A stretch of DNA of 64,000 nucleotides, taken from the NCBI GenBank assembly GCA_028283605.1, contig JAPWKH010000001.1:1-64000 (forward strand). The letters run 5' to 3'. The position numbers and the translations under genes were made by a program. Each line of letters begins with the position of its first letter. The first letter of the stretch is position 1. The notes under the pieces were generated by a model. It had not been told where the DNA came from and did not search any database. It was given only the letters and a program-made list of their open reading frames with translations. Positions 46,786-55,109 of the stretch are shown here, piece by piece. This stretch comes from Arachidicoccus sp. GTDB taxonomy: Bacteria > Bacteroidota > Bacteroidia > Chitinophagales > Chitinophagaceae.

Positions 46786-47475
46786 ATGTTTCTAAAACCT
46801 TCTTTTTCTATTATTTTTTTTTGTTTCGTTTGCCTAATTGAAATATCGTGCAGCGTGCAAAAGAATAGCTATATCATTACAAATAATAATGACACTGTAA
46901 AAGGATCATTTAAACTATCAATGGCTCAATCTGAAATTAGTAATAAATATACATTTAACAATGATGAGCCAGATTCGATTTTTTTCATTAAAATTAATAA
47001 TGTTGAAAAGGGAATTAATGTTGACACTATTAAGAGTCTAAATCTAGTATGTAGAAATAGGGAGGATACTACAAAATATATTTTTAATCATCATCATTTT
47101 TGGAAATTATTAATATCTAAAAATGGTATGAATGTTTTTGCAAGAGAATATTTAGTGGATAATGGGTTTTATTTAAATTTTAAAACAGGCTATACTCAAA
47201 ATGATCAAGAAGCTCAAGACATAATAATAACTTCTGATAAATTTAGAATAATAACTACGATTTATAGTGGTCCTCTTCAGTACAATGGTATTCATTTATG
47301 GAAAGAACATGAAGTTTTAAACTTTATTAACTTAAGATATAAATTGAATTTAAAATTAAATGACTTGTTGATATTTGAAGATAAATACAAAAAATTTGAT
47401 GAGCAGAAAGAATTGTTTTCTTTCATTTTGGATAAAGAATTAAAGTTGCAAAATGAAACTAAAGCCACAGATTAA
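46786..47475 (+). CDS. Hypothetical lipoprotein between two R1 repeats
   Basis: 229 residues. A hydrophobic signal ends LIEISCSVQ, a lipobox with the cysteine near residue 22. The mature part is polar and strongly AT-coded (rich in Asn, Lys, Ile, Phe), with no domain that I recognise. It would be anchored to the periplasmic side or outer membrane. The gene sits alone, with repeat copy 3 ending 139 bases before its start and copy 4 beginning nine bases after its stop, so it looks like a unit bracketed by repeats. It may be a recently acquired gene. Confidence 0.65.
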   Translation: MFLKPSFSIIFFCFVCLIEISCSVQKNSYIITNNNDTVKGSFKLSMAQSEISNKYTFNNDEPDSIFFIKINNVEKGINVDTIKSLNLVCRNREDTTKYIFNHHHFWKLLISKNGMNVFAREYLVDNGFYLNFKTGYTQNDQEAQDIIITSDKFRIITTIYSGPLQYNGIHLWKEHEVLNFINLRYKLNLKLNDLLIFEDKYKKFDEQKELFSFILDKELKLQNETKATD

Positions 47476-47483
47476 TTTATTCT

Positions 47484-47590
47484 TCTTGTTTGTGTTTTAC
47501 AATCGCAAACCATTATGTGTGCATTTTTAATGCACATTATATGCGAATTAAAAATTCGCTGTTAGGGTTTTGATACTGCAAATGTCGAAG
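47484..47590 (+). repeat. Structured repeat R1, copy 4
   Basis: Nearly identical to copy 3 over the hairpins TGTGCAT-ATGCACA and GCGAAT-ATTCGC. Its last arm is worn (GATACTGCAAATGTCGAAG) and the outer AGCAAG end is lost. It begins nine bases after the lipoprotein stop and ends 20 bases before the next gene's stop. Confidence 0.85.
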
Positions 47591-47609
47591 ATAAATTTAT
47601 CATTATATA

Positions 47610-48617
47610 TCAAATCGTATTTATTTTATCAATCACTTCCTTTAAAATACGATAAGATTTTAATCTCTCTTGGTGATCGTAGATGTGTGAAACTGCTATA
47701 ATTTCATCGGCATTATATTCCTTTAAAAATTCTTGCAATCTGCTAAACAAAGAATTTTTATCTCCGATAAAGGTAAGCGACAACATCTGGTTAAGCCCCG
47801 AAATCTCAGGAGGGGAAAGCTGCTTTTCAAAATCTTTTACCGGTGGCTGTAATGGTTTTCTGTCATTATTCAATATATTTCTGAATGCCTGAAAAAGGCT
47901 TGTAGCAATCAAGTGTGCTTTTTCATTACTATCGGCAGCTATCACATTAATGGCGGCAATGGTATATGGCTTTGGAAATTTATCGGAAGGCTGATAATTT
48001 TCTTTATAAATAGTAAATGCCTTTTGCATTTGTGCAGGTGCAAAATGACCGGCAAATGCATAAGGCAATCCGTATTTGGCTGCAAGCCATGCGCTGTCTG
48101 TACTTGAACCGAGAATGTAAATCGGAATATCCAATCCTTCTCCCGGCATGGCACGTACTTTTCCGTTTTTATTCTCAGCAGAAAAATACAGTTGCAATTC
48201 TTTAATTTGTTGCGGAAAAGTTTCATTAATTGTCATCGGATTTCTGCCGATTGCCATAGCTGTAATGCCGTCTGTGCCGGGAGCGCGGCCAACGCCCAAA
48301 TCAATTCTATTCGGGTACAAAGTTTCTAATGTGCCGAATTGCTCAGCAACAATCAACGAACTGTGATTCGGCAGCATAACGCCTCCGGAGCCTACTCTTA
48401 TATTTTGAGTTCCTTGTGCAACATAACCTATTAGTACGGAAGTTGCGGAACTTGCAATGCTTTCCATATTATGGTGCTCTGCCAGCCAAAATCTTTTATA
48501 TCCCATTTGCTCTGCATGGCGTGCCAGATCAAGACTGCGATGAAGGCTTTCCTGAACGCTGCTGCCTTCTATAACAAACGCTAAATCCAGAACCGAAACT
48601 TCTATTTTGCTGCCCAT
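47610..48617 (-). CDS. LLM-class flavin-dependent oxidoreductase
   Basis: 335 residues of the luciferase-like monooxygenase TIM-barrel: starts with SVLDLAFVIEGSSVQESLHR, then FWLAEHHNMESIASSATSVL, RVGSGGVMLPNHSSLIVAEQ, LDLGVGRAPGTD-type text (IDLGVGRAPGTDGITAMA) and PIYILGSSTDSAWLAAKYGL. The subgroup is that of the MsnO8-like proteins without F420 specificity; it probably uses FMN. Its substrate is unknown. A minus-strand -7 box TAACTTTG (48635-48642) lies just upstream. The gene is single. Confidence 0.9.
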   Translation of the reverse strand: MGSKIEVSVLDLAFVIEGSSVQESLHRSLDLARHAEQMGYKRFWLAEHHNMESIASSATSVLIGYVAQGTQNIRVGSGGVMLPNHSSLIVAEQFGTLETLYPNRIDLGVGRAPGTDGITAMAIGRNPMTINETFPQQIKELQLYFSAENKNGKVRAMPGEGLDIPIYILGSSTDSAWLAAKYGLPYAFAGHFAPAQMQKAFTIYKENYQPSDKFPKPYTIAAINVIAADSNEKAHLIATSLFQAFRNILNNDRKPLQPPVKDFEKQLSPPEISGLNQMLSLTFIGDKNSLFSRLQEFLKEYNADEIIAVSHIYDHQERLKSYRILKEVIDKINTI

Positions 48618-48708
48618 AATTTAATTATGTTTCCCAAAGTTACAATGTAAATTTGAATAGATTTTGAAGTTGGGTCCGAAGAAAATTTTATTGATTTGAC
48701 AATAAAAA

Positions 48709-48734
48709 AAATATTATCCCGAAGGATAATATTT
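48709..48734 (-). terminator. Terminator after ssb
   Basis: On the minus strand AAATATTATCC pairs with GGATAATATTT around a TTCG loop and runs into T-rich sequence. It lies 39 bases after the ssb stop. Confidence 0.88.
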
Positions 48735-48772
48735 GAATTGATTTTTAAGGAGAGTCTGATATCGAATTGATC

Positions 48773-49195
48773 TTAAAAAGGCAAATCGTCATTGGATTCA
48801 AAATCCGGTGAGGCAGCTACTTCCGGTGCATGTGTGCCATTGCTTGCGGCATGTGTGCCTCCTTCTTCTGTACTGCTTCTCGATCCTAATAACTGCACAT
48901 TTGAAATCCTGAGCGTAAGCGATGACTTACTCGTTCCGTCCTGCGTTTGGTATAATCTTGTATCGGGCGTGCCTTCCACATACACAATTTGTCCTTTTTT
49001 TAAATAAGGTGCAATGGCTGTTCTGTCTGTCCAATAGGCGCATTCAATCCATGTAGTGCGCGATTTTGTTTCTCCTGAATTCGAATCTTTAAATTTTTCA
49101 GTATGGGCAACGCTGAAGTTAATAACGGTTCTTCCGTTTACCGTATTTACCGTACAATCTCTTCCTAAATTTCCTATAACTTGTAATTTGATCAT
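48773..49195 (-). CDS. ssb: Single-stranded DNA-binding protein
   Basis: 140 residues. The OB fold runs from MIKLQVIGNLGRDCTVNTVN to about residue 105, with WIECAYWTDRTAIAPYLKKG and VYVEGTPDTRLYQTQDG. The flexible tail ends in the acidic tip SNDDLPF, which recruits repair and replication partners. It binds and protects ssDNA during replication and repair. A UUCG-type terminator follows. Confidence 0.96.
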   Translation of the reverse strand: MIKLQVIGNLGRDCTVNTVNGRTVINFSVAHTEKFKDSNSGETKSRTTWIECAYWTDRTAIAPYLKKGQIVYVEGTPDTRLYQTQDGTSKSSLTLRISNVQLLGSRSSTEEGGTHAASNGTHAPEVAASPDFESNDDLPF

Positions 49196-49247
49196 AAACT
49201 ATGTTTTTTAAATATGGAAAGAATATACCAAGATACATTATTTTACG

Positions 49248-49280
49248 AAAAAAGCACGATAAATTTTACCGTGCTTTTTT
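49248..49280. terminator. Bidirectional terminator after the outer-membrane protein gene
   Basis: AAAAAAGCACG (49248-49258) pairs with CGTGCTTTTTT (49270-49280). It lies 18 bases after the stop of the gene at 49298 (minus strand). Confidence 0.85.
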
Positions 49281-49297
49281 CAATATATAAAAAAATA

Positions 49298-49942
49298 TTA
49301 TAGCTGTGAAGGATTTTTAACAGCGCTTCTAATTCTTGAAGAAGGTAAGAATACTTGTAAGCCAAAGTTAATGCCTAATGAATTTTGGTAATTTGTATTA
49401 CCGCCTCCGGCTAATCCGTTGTATTTAATTAATCCTTCCAAGGCAACATTCGGAGTTATAAAATAGGAGTAGCCTGGACCAAATCCAAAAGCAAAGCCAT
49501 TGGTTGTATTTCCCGGTTTTACATTAACACCTGCAAAACCCGCGTTCGCTTCAAAAAAGAAACGGCCATGTTTGAGAAGATTATCAATGCCATGTTCTCC
49601 GGGACTTATATAATAACGACCCAAAGCTTGAATTCCGTAAACCGTAGTTTTTGCCCCTGAAATATCACCTACATTTTTTGCTTTATCATAACCCAAATTT
49701 ACAACACCGCCAATCAATAAATTATCATTTACAAAATATCCTATTTTCGGGCTAATGCCAATATTCCATCCTGAACCGGAATTAAGATTAAAATTTGCCC
49801 CGAATAAACTGCTGTTCCCGATACCTGAAATTCCGCTGCCTAAATCTGTACCTACCATTACATTCCCTTTGGAAATTTGCCCGTGCGCGACGCTAAAAAC
49901 TCCGGCAACTCCCGTAAAAAATAAGAATAATAATTTTTTCAT
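49298..49942 (-). CDS. Outer-membrane beta-barrel protein
   Basis: 214 residues: a signal peptide (MKKLLFLFFTGVAGVFSVAH) and alternating strands with glycine-rich turns, for example ISPKIGYFVNDNLLIGGVVN and FGFGPGYSYFITPNVALEGL. It is of the porin-like 'outer membrane beta-barrel' type common in Bacteroidota, eight strands or so. The C-terminal residues (LPSSRIRSAVKNPSQL) are not the usual aromatic ending, so a few residues may lie past the barrel. Specific function unknown. The terminator at 49248 follows. Confidence 0.75.
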   Translation of the reverse strand: MKKLLFLFFTGVAGVFSVAHGQISKGNVMVGTDLGSGISGIGNSSLFGANFNLNSGSGWNIGISPKIGYFVNDNLLIGGVVNLGYDKAKNVGDISGAKTTVYGIQALGRYYISPGEHGIDNLLKHGRFFFEANAGFAGVNVKPGNTTNGFAFGFGPGYSYFITPNVALEGLIKYNGLAGGGNTNYQNSLGINFGLQVFLPSSRIRSAVKNPSQL

Positions 49943-50155
49943 CTGTTTTAGTTTTTAAGTGTTTAAAAAATGGATTTTTTAATGCAGAAATTGTATCAAC
50001 AAAATCATGCCAAAATAAAAAATAAGTAATTCTTTTTATTTAAAATGTTATCAATCACAATCATTTGTCTTAAACAATTGAAAATAATAACGCGCGCAAA
50101 AATAAGTAACTAATTTATTTTTTAATGAAAATTTGGTTTACTTATCTTCGCCATT

Positions 50156-51292
50156 ATGCAATTCAGCAATATAATTGGCCTGCAAAATATAAAACAAAAA
50201 TTGGTGGATATGGTTCATGACAATCGTATCAGCCATGGACTTTTATTTCTGGGGAAAGAGGGTTCGGGTAATCTTCCCTTAGCTGTTGCATTTGCACAAT
50301 ATGTCATTTGCGAAGACAAGCAGCAAAACGAGGCTTGCGGCAAATGTGCAGCATGCAAAAAAGCAGCGGAATTCATACATCCGGATATTCATTTTTCTTT
50401 TCCGGTAATTCCTAAAAAAACCGGTACAAAACCCGTGAGCAATGACTATATAACCGAGTGGCGGGAATTTTTAAAAAACTATCCTTATGGTAATGCTTTT
50501 GACTGGCTGCAATGTATCGGCGCGGAAAATAAGCAAGGGAATATCACGGCCGAAGAATGCAACGATATTATCCGTAAATTTTCTCTGAAAAGCTACGAAA
50601 GCGAATACAAAATCCTCATTTTATGGTTGCCTGAATATTTGGGAAAAGAAGGAAACAAATTATTGAAACTGATTGAAGAACCTCCCGCCAAGACCATTTT
50701 CATACTCGTTGCGGAAAATGAAGAGGAAATTCTTTCCACAATTCGCAGTAGAGTACAACTTGTAAAAATTCCGTTGCCCGACACAAAAGACGTACAAACA
50801 GCGTTGATTAAAGGTGCAGGGTTATTTGACGACAATGCACTTGATATTGCCAATTTGTCCGAAGGTAATTATAGAAATGCGTTGCAATTGCTGCAACATT
50901 CCGTGAGCGACTGGCAGCAATATCTGCGGGACTGGCTGAATGCTATTTTAAAAGGCGGCCATCCGGCAATTACTAAACTGATTGAAGAAATAAATAAACA
51001 AGGCCGGGAAAAACAGAAACAGTTTCTGCAATATTTCAACCAATCGTTGGCGCAAAGTATCCGATTAAGGATATTGGGAAATGAGAATGTAAATATTTCT
51101 TCTCAGGATAAAGACTTTGCTGAACGATTAAATAAAATTGCTTCTATAAGCCAGCAGGAAAAAATAATAGAAGAACTTGATAAAGCCATCTATTATATAG
51201 AAAGAAATGCGAATGCAAAAATGCTGTTTCATGCCCTTAGCATTAAATTGAGATACATTATTCAGCATAAAACATTAATTTTGACGAAATAG
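50156..51292 (+). CDS. holB: DNA polymerase III delta-prime subunit
   Basis: 378 residues. It is the clamp-loader type of AAA+: ISHGLLFLGKEGSGNLPLAV (degenerate P-loop), the zinc-binding cysteines CGKCAACKKA plus the upstream VICEDKQQNEAC, and LLKLIEEPPAKTIFILVAEN (the SRC-like region follows as STIRSRVQLVKI). The unusual P-loop, GSGN rather than GSGKS, is expected for delta-prime, which does not hydrolyse ATP. It helps load the beta clamp. A TATCTTCG box five bases upstream suggests a near-leaderless start. RicT follows, as is common in Bacteroidota. Confidence 0.88.
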   Translation: MQFSNIIGLQNIKQKLVDMVHDNRISHGLLFLGKEGSGNLPLAVAFAQYVICEDKQQNEACGKCAACKKAAEFIHPDIHFSFPVIPKKTGTKPVSNDYITEWREFLKNYPYGNAFDWLQCIGAENKQGNITAEECNDIIRKFSLKSYESEYKILILWLPEYLGKEGNKLLKLIEEPPAKTIFILVAENEEEILSTIRSRVQLVKIPLPDTKDVQTALIKGAGLFDDNALDIANLSEGNYRNALQLLQHSVSDWQQYLRDWLNAILKGGHPAITKLIEEINKQGREKQKQFLQYFNQSLAQSIRLRILGNENVNISSQDKDFAERLNKIASISQQEKIIEELDKAIYYIERNANAKMLFHALSIKLRYIIQHKTLILTK

Positions 51293-51399
51293 TCGGAATT
51301 TTATACGTTAAATATGTTGCGACAGAACAAACAAATATTTTTTACTTCACTTTTCGCGAAGCGCATTCTGCTTCGTGAAATCAAAATATATTCACTACA

Positions 51400-52641
51400 A
51401 TGGGATGTGGAAATTGCGGCACGGGAACTCCGTCCGGTTGCAAAAGCAATGGCGATTGCGGCACCGGAAGCTGTAACCGGATGAACGTTTACGATTGGCT
51501 CCAAAATTTACCTATAGATAATTCTGACGACGCGTGTCGTATTGTTGAACTCATCTTTAAGAATGGAAGCAGGAAAGATTTTTTCCGTAATAATACTTTG
51601 CAATATTTTTCAAAAGGCGAATTGGTAACGGTAGAAGGTGTAAGTGGTTTTGATGTGGGAGAAGTGAGCCTTTCCGGCGAATTGGTTCGTATGCAAATGA
51701 AGAAAAAAGGAGTAAACGAATATACAGCCGAATTCAAAAAAATACTTCGCAAAAGCACCGAAAAAGATATAGAGCTCTTTAAGCAAAATAAAGCCAAAGA
51801 ACAAAATATATTGATGCGCTCGCGCGAAATAGCGAACAGTCTTAAACTGCAAATGAAACTCTCTGAAATAGAAATTCAGGCAGATGGAAAAAAAGCAACC
51901 TTCTTTTATACTGCAGATGATCGCGTAGATTTCCGCGAAATGATAAGGCTTTTCGCGACTGAATTTAAGCTAAAAGTAGAAATGCGCCAGATTGGCATCA
52001 GACAGGAAGCAGGCAAGGTGGGCGGAATTGGCAGTTGCGGGCGCGAGCTTTGTTGCAGCACATGGCTTACCGATTTTAAAAGCGTAAATACAACTGCAGC
52101 CCGTTATCAGAATTTATCCATCAATCAAACAAAATTAAGCGGGCAATGCGGCAGATTAAAATGCTGTCTAAATTACGAACTGGATACTTATCTCGATGCC
52201 TTACAAGGCTTTCCTAATGATGCAGAAACGTTAGAAATTCAAAGGGGCAAAGCAGTCTTGGTAAAAAAAGATATTTTTAAAAATTTAATGTGGTACACTT
52301 TATCCGATAGCAGCAAGCAATATCCGCTTACGATACATCGGGTAAGAGAAATCTTATCGCTGAACCGTAAAGGAGAAAGGCCGGAAAAGCTCGAGGCAGT
52401 AGAATTGGTTGGCAAGGTGAAAGAAATAGAGCCGAGCTTTGTAGATGTGGTAGGGCAAATAAGCCTGAGCTCGCTCGAAAAAATAGAGAAAAAACATAAA
52501 TCAAAAAACAAGCCTAAAAAATTTTCTGATCAAGGAAAACAGTATCCATCGCCGGTAAATGGCAATCCGAATAAAAGCAAGCAATTTAACATACAAGGCA
52601 AGCCTCCCGTGCAGGTAAATAACCCCGGTAAAAAAAATTAA
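51400..52641 (+). CDS. ricT: PSP1-domain protein RicT (YaaT)
   Basis: 413 residues. N-terminal MGCGNCGTGTPSGCKSNGDC is a cysteine cluster. The PSP1 core (about 70-290) includes LKLQMKLSEIEIQADGKKAT, MRQIGIRQEAGKVGGIGSCG, RELCCSTW and LSGQCGRLKCCLNYELD. The many cysteines fit the [4Fe-4S] Ric complex (RicA/F/T), which promotes mRNA processing in Bacillus. A lysine-rich tail follows. It is 107 bases after holB on the same strand and ends at a hairpin (52651). Confidence 0.88.
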   Translation: MGCGNCGTGTPSGCKSNGDCGTGSCNRMNVYDWLQNLPIDNSDDACRIVELIFKNGSRKDFFRNNTLQYFSKGELVTVEGVSGFDVGEVSLSGELVRMQMKKKGVNEYTAEFKKILRKSTEKDIELFKQNKAKEQNILMRSREIANSLKLQMKLSEIEIQADGKKATFFYTADDRVDFREMIRLFATEFKLKVEMRQIGIRQEAGKVGGIGSCGRELCCSTWLTDFKSVNTTAARYQNLSINQTKLSGQCGRLKCCLNYELDTYLDALQGFPNDAETLEIQRGKAVLVKKDIFKNLMWYTLSDSSKQYPLTIHRVREILSLNRKGERPEKLEAVELVGKVKEIEPSFVDVVGQISLSSLEKIEKKHKSKNKPKKFSDQGKQYPSPVNGNPNKSKQFNIQGKPPVQVNNPGKKN

Positions 52642-52650
52642 TAATCGAAG

Positions 52651-52674
52651 AAAGCATTACCTAATGCTTTTATA
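52651..52674 (+). terminator. Hairpin after ricT
   Basis: AAAGCATTA (52651-52659) pairs with TAATGCTTT (52662-52670) with a very tight loop and a short T-run. It lies nine bases after the ricT stop. Confidence 0.5.
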
Positions 52675-52699
52675 ATCTCTCTTTCCGCAAATAACTCAT

Positions 52700-52707
52700 T
52701 ACCTTTG
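52700..52707 (+). promoter_or_regulatory. Promoter -7 box of rlmN, near-leaderless
   Basis: TACCTTTG (TAnnTTTG) ends four bases before ATG 52712, so the transcript would start at about the start codon. The -33 element is weak. Confidence 0.5.
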
Positions 52708-52711
52708 CAGC

Positions 52712-53761
52712 ATGGAAAATTCTGTAAAGCAAAATATACGTCATCTCAGTTTACCGATGCTGGAGCAATATTTTGCTGATAACGGCGAAAAGAAATTTCG
52801 CGCCAAGCAAGTATACGAGTGGATTTGGCTAAAAGGTGCGAACAATTTTGATGATATGCTGAATGTGAGTAAAGAATTGCGCGGCCGTTTGTCAGAACAT
52901 TTTTCATTGCCGGCAATTTCCATCGACACAATTCAGTATAGCGCCGACGGAACTATAAAATCACGTTTTAAAACTTTCGACAACCATCTGATTGAGGGCG
53001 TTTTAATTCCTACGGAAGAAAGAAAAACTGCTTGCGTTTCTTCACAAATAGGTTGCAGCCTTACCTGTAAATTTTGCGCAACAGGATATATGGCACGCGT
53101 GCGTAATTTATCTTACGATGAAATCTACGATCAGGTAATGCTCATCAACAAGCAAAGTATTGAAACATACAATCAAAAACTATCCAATATTGTTTTCATG
53201 GGAATGGGCGAGCCATTGCTCAATTACAGCAATGTACTGAAAGCGATAGAACGTATTTCTGCAGAAGACGGCTTAGGTATGAGCCAGCGCCGTATCACGG
53301 TTTCAACAGCCGGTGTTGCAAAAATGATAAAGAAACTCGGAGATGACAATGTGAGATTTAAACTGGCGCTTTCTCTGCACGCCGCTAACGATAAAAAGCG
53401 CAATGAGATAATGCCGGTAAATGAAAGCAACAATATTGCTGCACTTATAGAAGCGCTGAATTATTATTATAAAAAAACAAAGCAATCCGTAACTTTTGAA
53501 TATATTTTATTCCAGAATTTCAACGACAGCCTGAAAGATGCGGAGGAACTTGTAAAAATATATCGCCGTGTACCTGCAGATTTAATTAATCTGATTGAGT
53601 ATAATCCTATTGATGCAAGCAATTTTTCAAAACCAGAGGATGATAAAGTAGAAGCGTTTATGCAATATCTCGAAGCAAATAAAGTTAATGCTCGCCTAAG
53701 GCGCAGCCGCGGAAAAGATATTGATGCCGCTTGCGGTCAATTGGCAAATAAAGGAAATTAA
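52712..53761 (+). CDS. rlmN: Dual-specificity RNA methyltransferase RlmN
   Basis: 349 residues. The radical-SAM cysteines are CSLTCKFC, followed by ATGYMARVRNLSYDEIYDQV; FMGMGEPLLNYSNV and ITVSTAGVAKMIKKL are characteristic, and the catalytic cysteine is near the end (DIDAACGQLANKGN). It methylates A2503 of 23S rRNA and A37 of some tRNAs. The gene stands between ricT and the repeat R3 copy B. Confidence 0.96.
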   Translation: MENSVKQNIRHLSLPMLEQYFADNGEKKFRAKQVYEWIWLKGANNFDDMLNVSKELRGRLSEHFSLPAISIDTIQYSADGTIKSRFKTFDNHLIEGVLIPTEERKTACVSSQIGCSLTCKFCATGYMARVRNLSYDEIYDQVMLINKQSIETYNQKLSNIVFMGMGEPLLNYSNVLKAIERISAEDGLGMSQRRITVSTAGVAKMIKKLGDDNVRFKLALSLHAANDKKRNEIMPVNESNNIAALIEALNYYYKKTKQSVTFEYILFQNFNDSLKDAEELVKIYRRVPADLINLIEYNPIDASNFSKPEDDKVEAFMQYLEANKVNARLRRSRGKDIDAACGQLANKGN

Positions 53762-53814
53762 TAGATAATTACAGCCAGTTTTTTTATAATTAATAATCGC
53801 TTTGCACTTTGTTC

Positions 53815-53910
53815 TCATCTGTTTATTTTTATTTTATAATGGTCAGATGGAATTTTCTAAAATAATCATTGCTTTGTTGGGTATGCAAAATTCTTATGGC
53901 TCATTTCATA
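53815..53910. repeat. Dispersed repeat R3, copy B
   Basis: Runs from TCATCTG to TTTCATA and matches copy A (34511-34603) in GTCAGAT.GAAT, AATAATCATTGCTTT and TTCTTATGGCT. It fills the gap between rlmN and the rluB-like gene. Confidence 0.65.
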
Positions 53911-53942
53911 ATTCATAAATCACACAATTCATAATTCATACG

Positions 53943-55109
53943 ATGGGCAAACAAGCATTTGAAAAATTTATCAATCCGAAATCGCCTGCCAAAATCAAAG
54001 AAGAACATCGCCAGGAGAAAAGAAAAATTAAAGCCGAAATGCGTGCGGAAGGCGAAGAGCGCAGAAGGATAAAAGCAGCTAAGCTTCGCGGCGAAAAATT
54101 GGACGATCCTTCATCATTTCCGGTAAATGATCATTATGCAAAAGATAAGTTTAAGAAAAAAGAATATTCTTCCGGCGGCAATTATCGCAAGGCGGATTCT
54201 TTCAATAATAAAAAAAGCAATTCTTTTGTATCATCTCCCGAAAGCCAATCGCAGCAAGGATTTGTGAAGAATGAAACATTAAAGAAAACAAAAAATTACG
54301 GAACTAAGAATGAGCGTTTTGTAAAAAATGAAAATGCAGTATCCGAGCAAATGCCATTGAATAAATTTATTGCACATGCTGGTATTTGCGGCAGGAGAGA
54401 AGCGGCTGAATTGGTAAAACAGGGATTTGTAAAAGTGAATAACGATACTGTATTCGAGCCTGCGTTTAAAGTTTCAGAAACAGACAATATAGTATTAAAG
54501 GGGAAGAAAATTGAATTGCAAAGGAAGCTGATTTATATTCTGATGAACAAGCCGAAAGACCATATCACAACTACTAAAGATGACAAAGGGAGAAAGACAG
54601 TTTTGGATTTATTGAAAGGTGTGGAGGATATTAAAAGAATTTATCCGATTGGCCGGTTAGACAGGAATACAACGGGCGTATTGCTATTAACCAACGACGG
54701 CGAATTGTCACAAAAACTCACACATCCTTCTTTTCAAATTAAAAAGATATATGAAGTAGGGCTTGATAAACCTTTGCAGAAGAAAGATGCCGAACAAATA
54801 GCAAATGGTATTGAACTCGAAGACGGATTTATAAAAGCAGATGCAATCGGCTATGTCGGCGGCAATGACAAAAGCCTTGTAGGTGTTGAGATTCACAGCG
54901 GCCGCAACCGAATTGTGCGCCGTATATTTGAACATCTTGGATACGAAGTAAAAAAACTGGACAGAGTGATGTTTGCCAATCTTACAAAGAAAAATGTAGA
55001 ACGCGGCAGATGGCGCTACTTGTCGGAAAAAGAAATTCGTTTACTGAAATATATGAATGCTTCCGTACAGAAGAAAAAATCGATAAATAAAACCGAACCG
55101 GCAGATTAA
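53943..55109 (+). CDS. RsuA/RluB-type pseudouridine synthase
   Basis: 388 residues. A Lys/Arg/Ser-rich unstructured extension of about 135 residues (KIKEEHRQEKRKIKAEMRAE) precedes the S4 domain (about 136-180: MPLNKFIAHAGICGRREAAE). The catalytic Asp is in PIGRLDRNTTGVLLLTNDG, and SGRNRIVRRIFEHLGYEV follows. It modifies uridine in rRNA, most likely 23S, as RluB does, but 16S cannot be excluded. The stop overlaps the next start (TAATG). Confidence 0.9.
   Translation: MGKQAFEKFINPKSPAKIKEEHRQEKRKIKAEMRAEGEERRRIKAAKLRGEKLDDPSSFPVNDHYAKDKFKKKEYSSGGNYRKADSFNNKKSNSFVSSPESQSQQGFVKNETLKKTKNYGTKNERFVKNENAVSEQMPLNKFIAHAGICGRREAAELVKQGFVKVNNDTVFEPAFKVSETDNIVLKGKKIELQRKLIYILMNKPKDHITTTKDDKGRKTVLDLLKGVEDIKRIYPIGRLDRNTTGVLLLTNDGELSQKLTHPSFQIKKIYEVGLDKPLQKKDAEQIANGIELEDGFIKADAIGYVGGNDKSLVGVEIHSGRNRIVRRIFEHLGYEVKKLDRVMFANLTKKNVERGRWRYLSEKEIRLLKYMNASVQKKKSINKTEPAD

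Noticed and set aside
37644-47590. R1 repeats as integron attC sites
   Set aside because: They lack the GTTRRRY/RYYYAAC ends, no integrase gene is visible, and hairpins are multiple rather than a single long imperfect stem.
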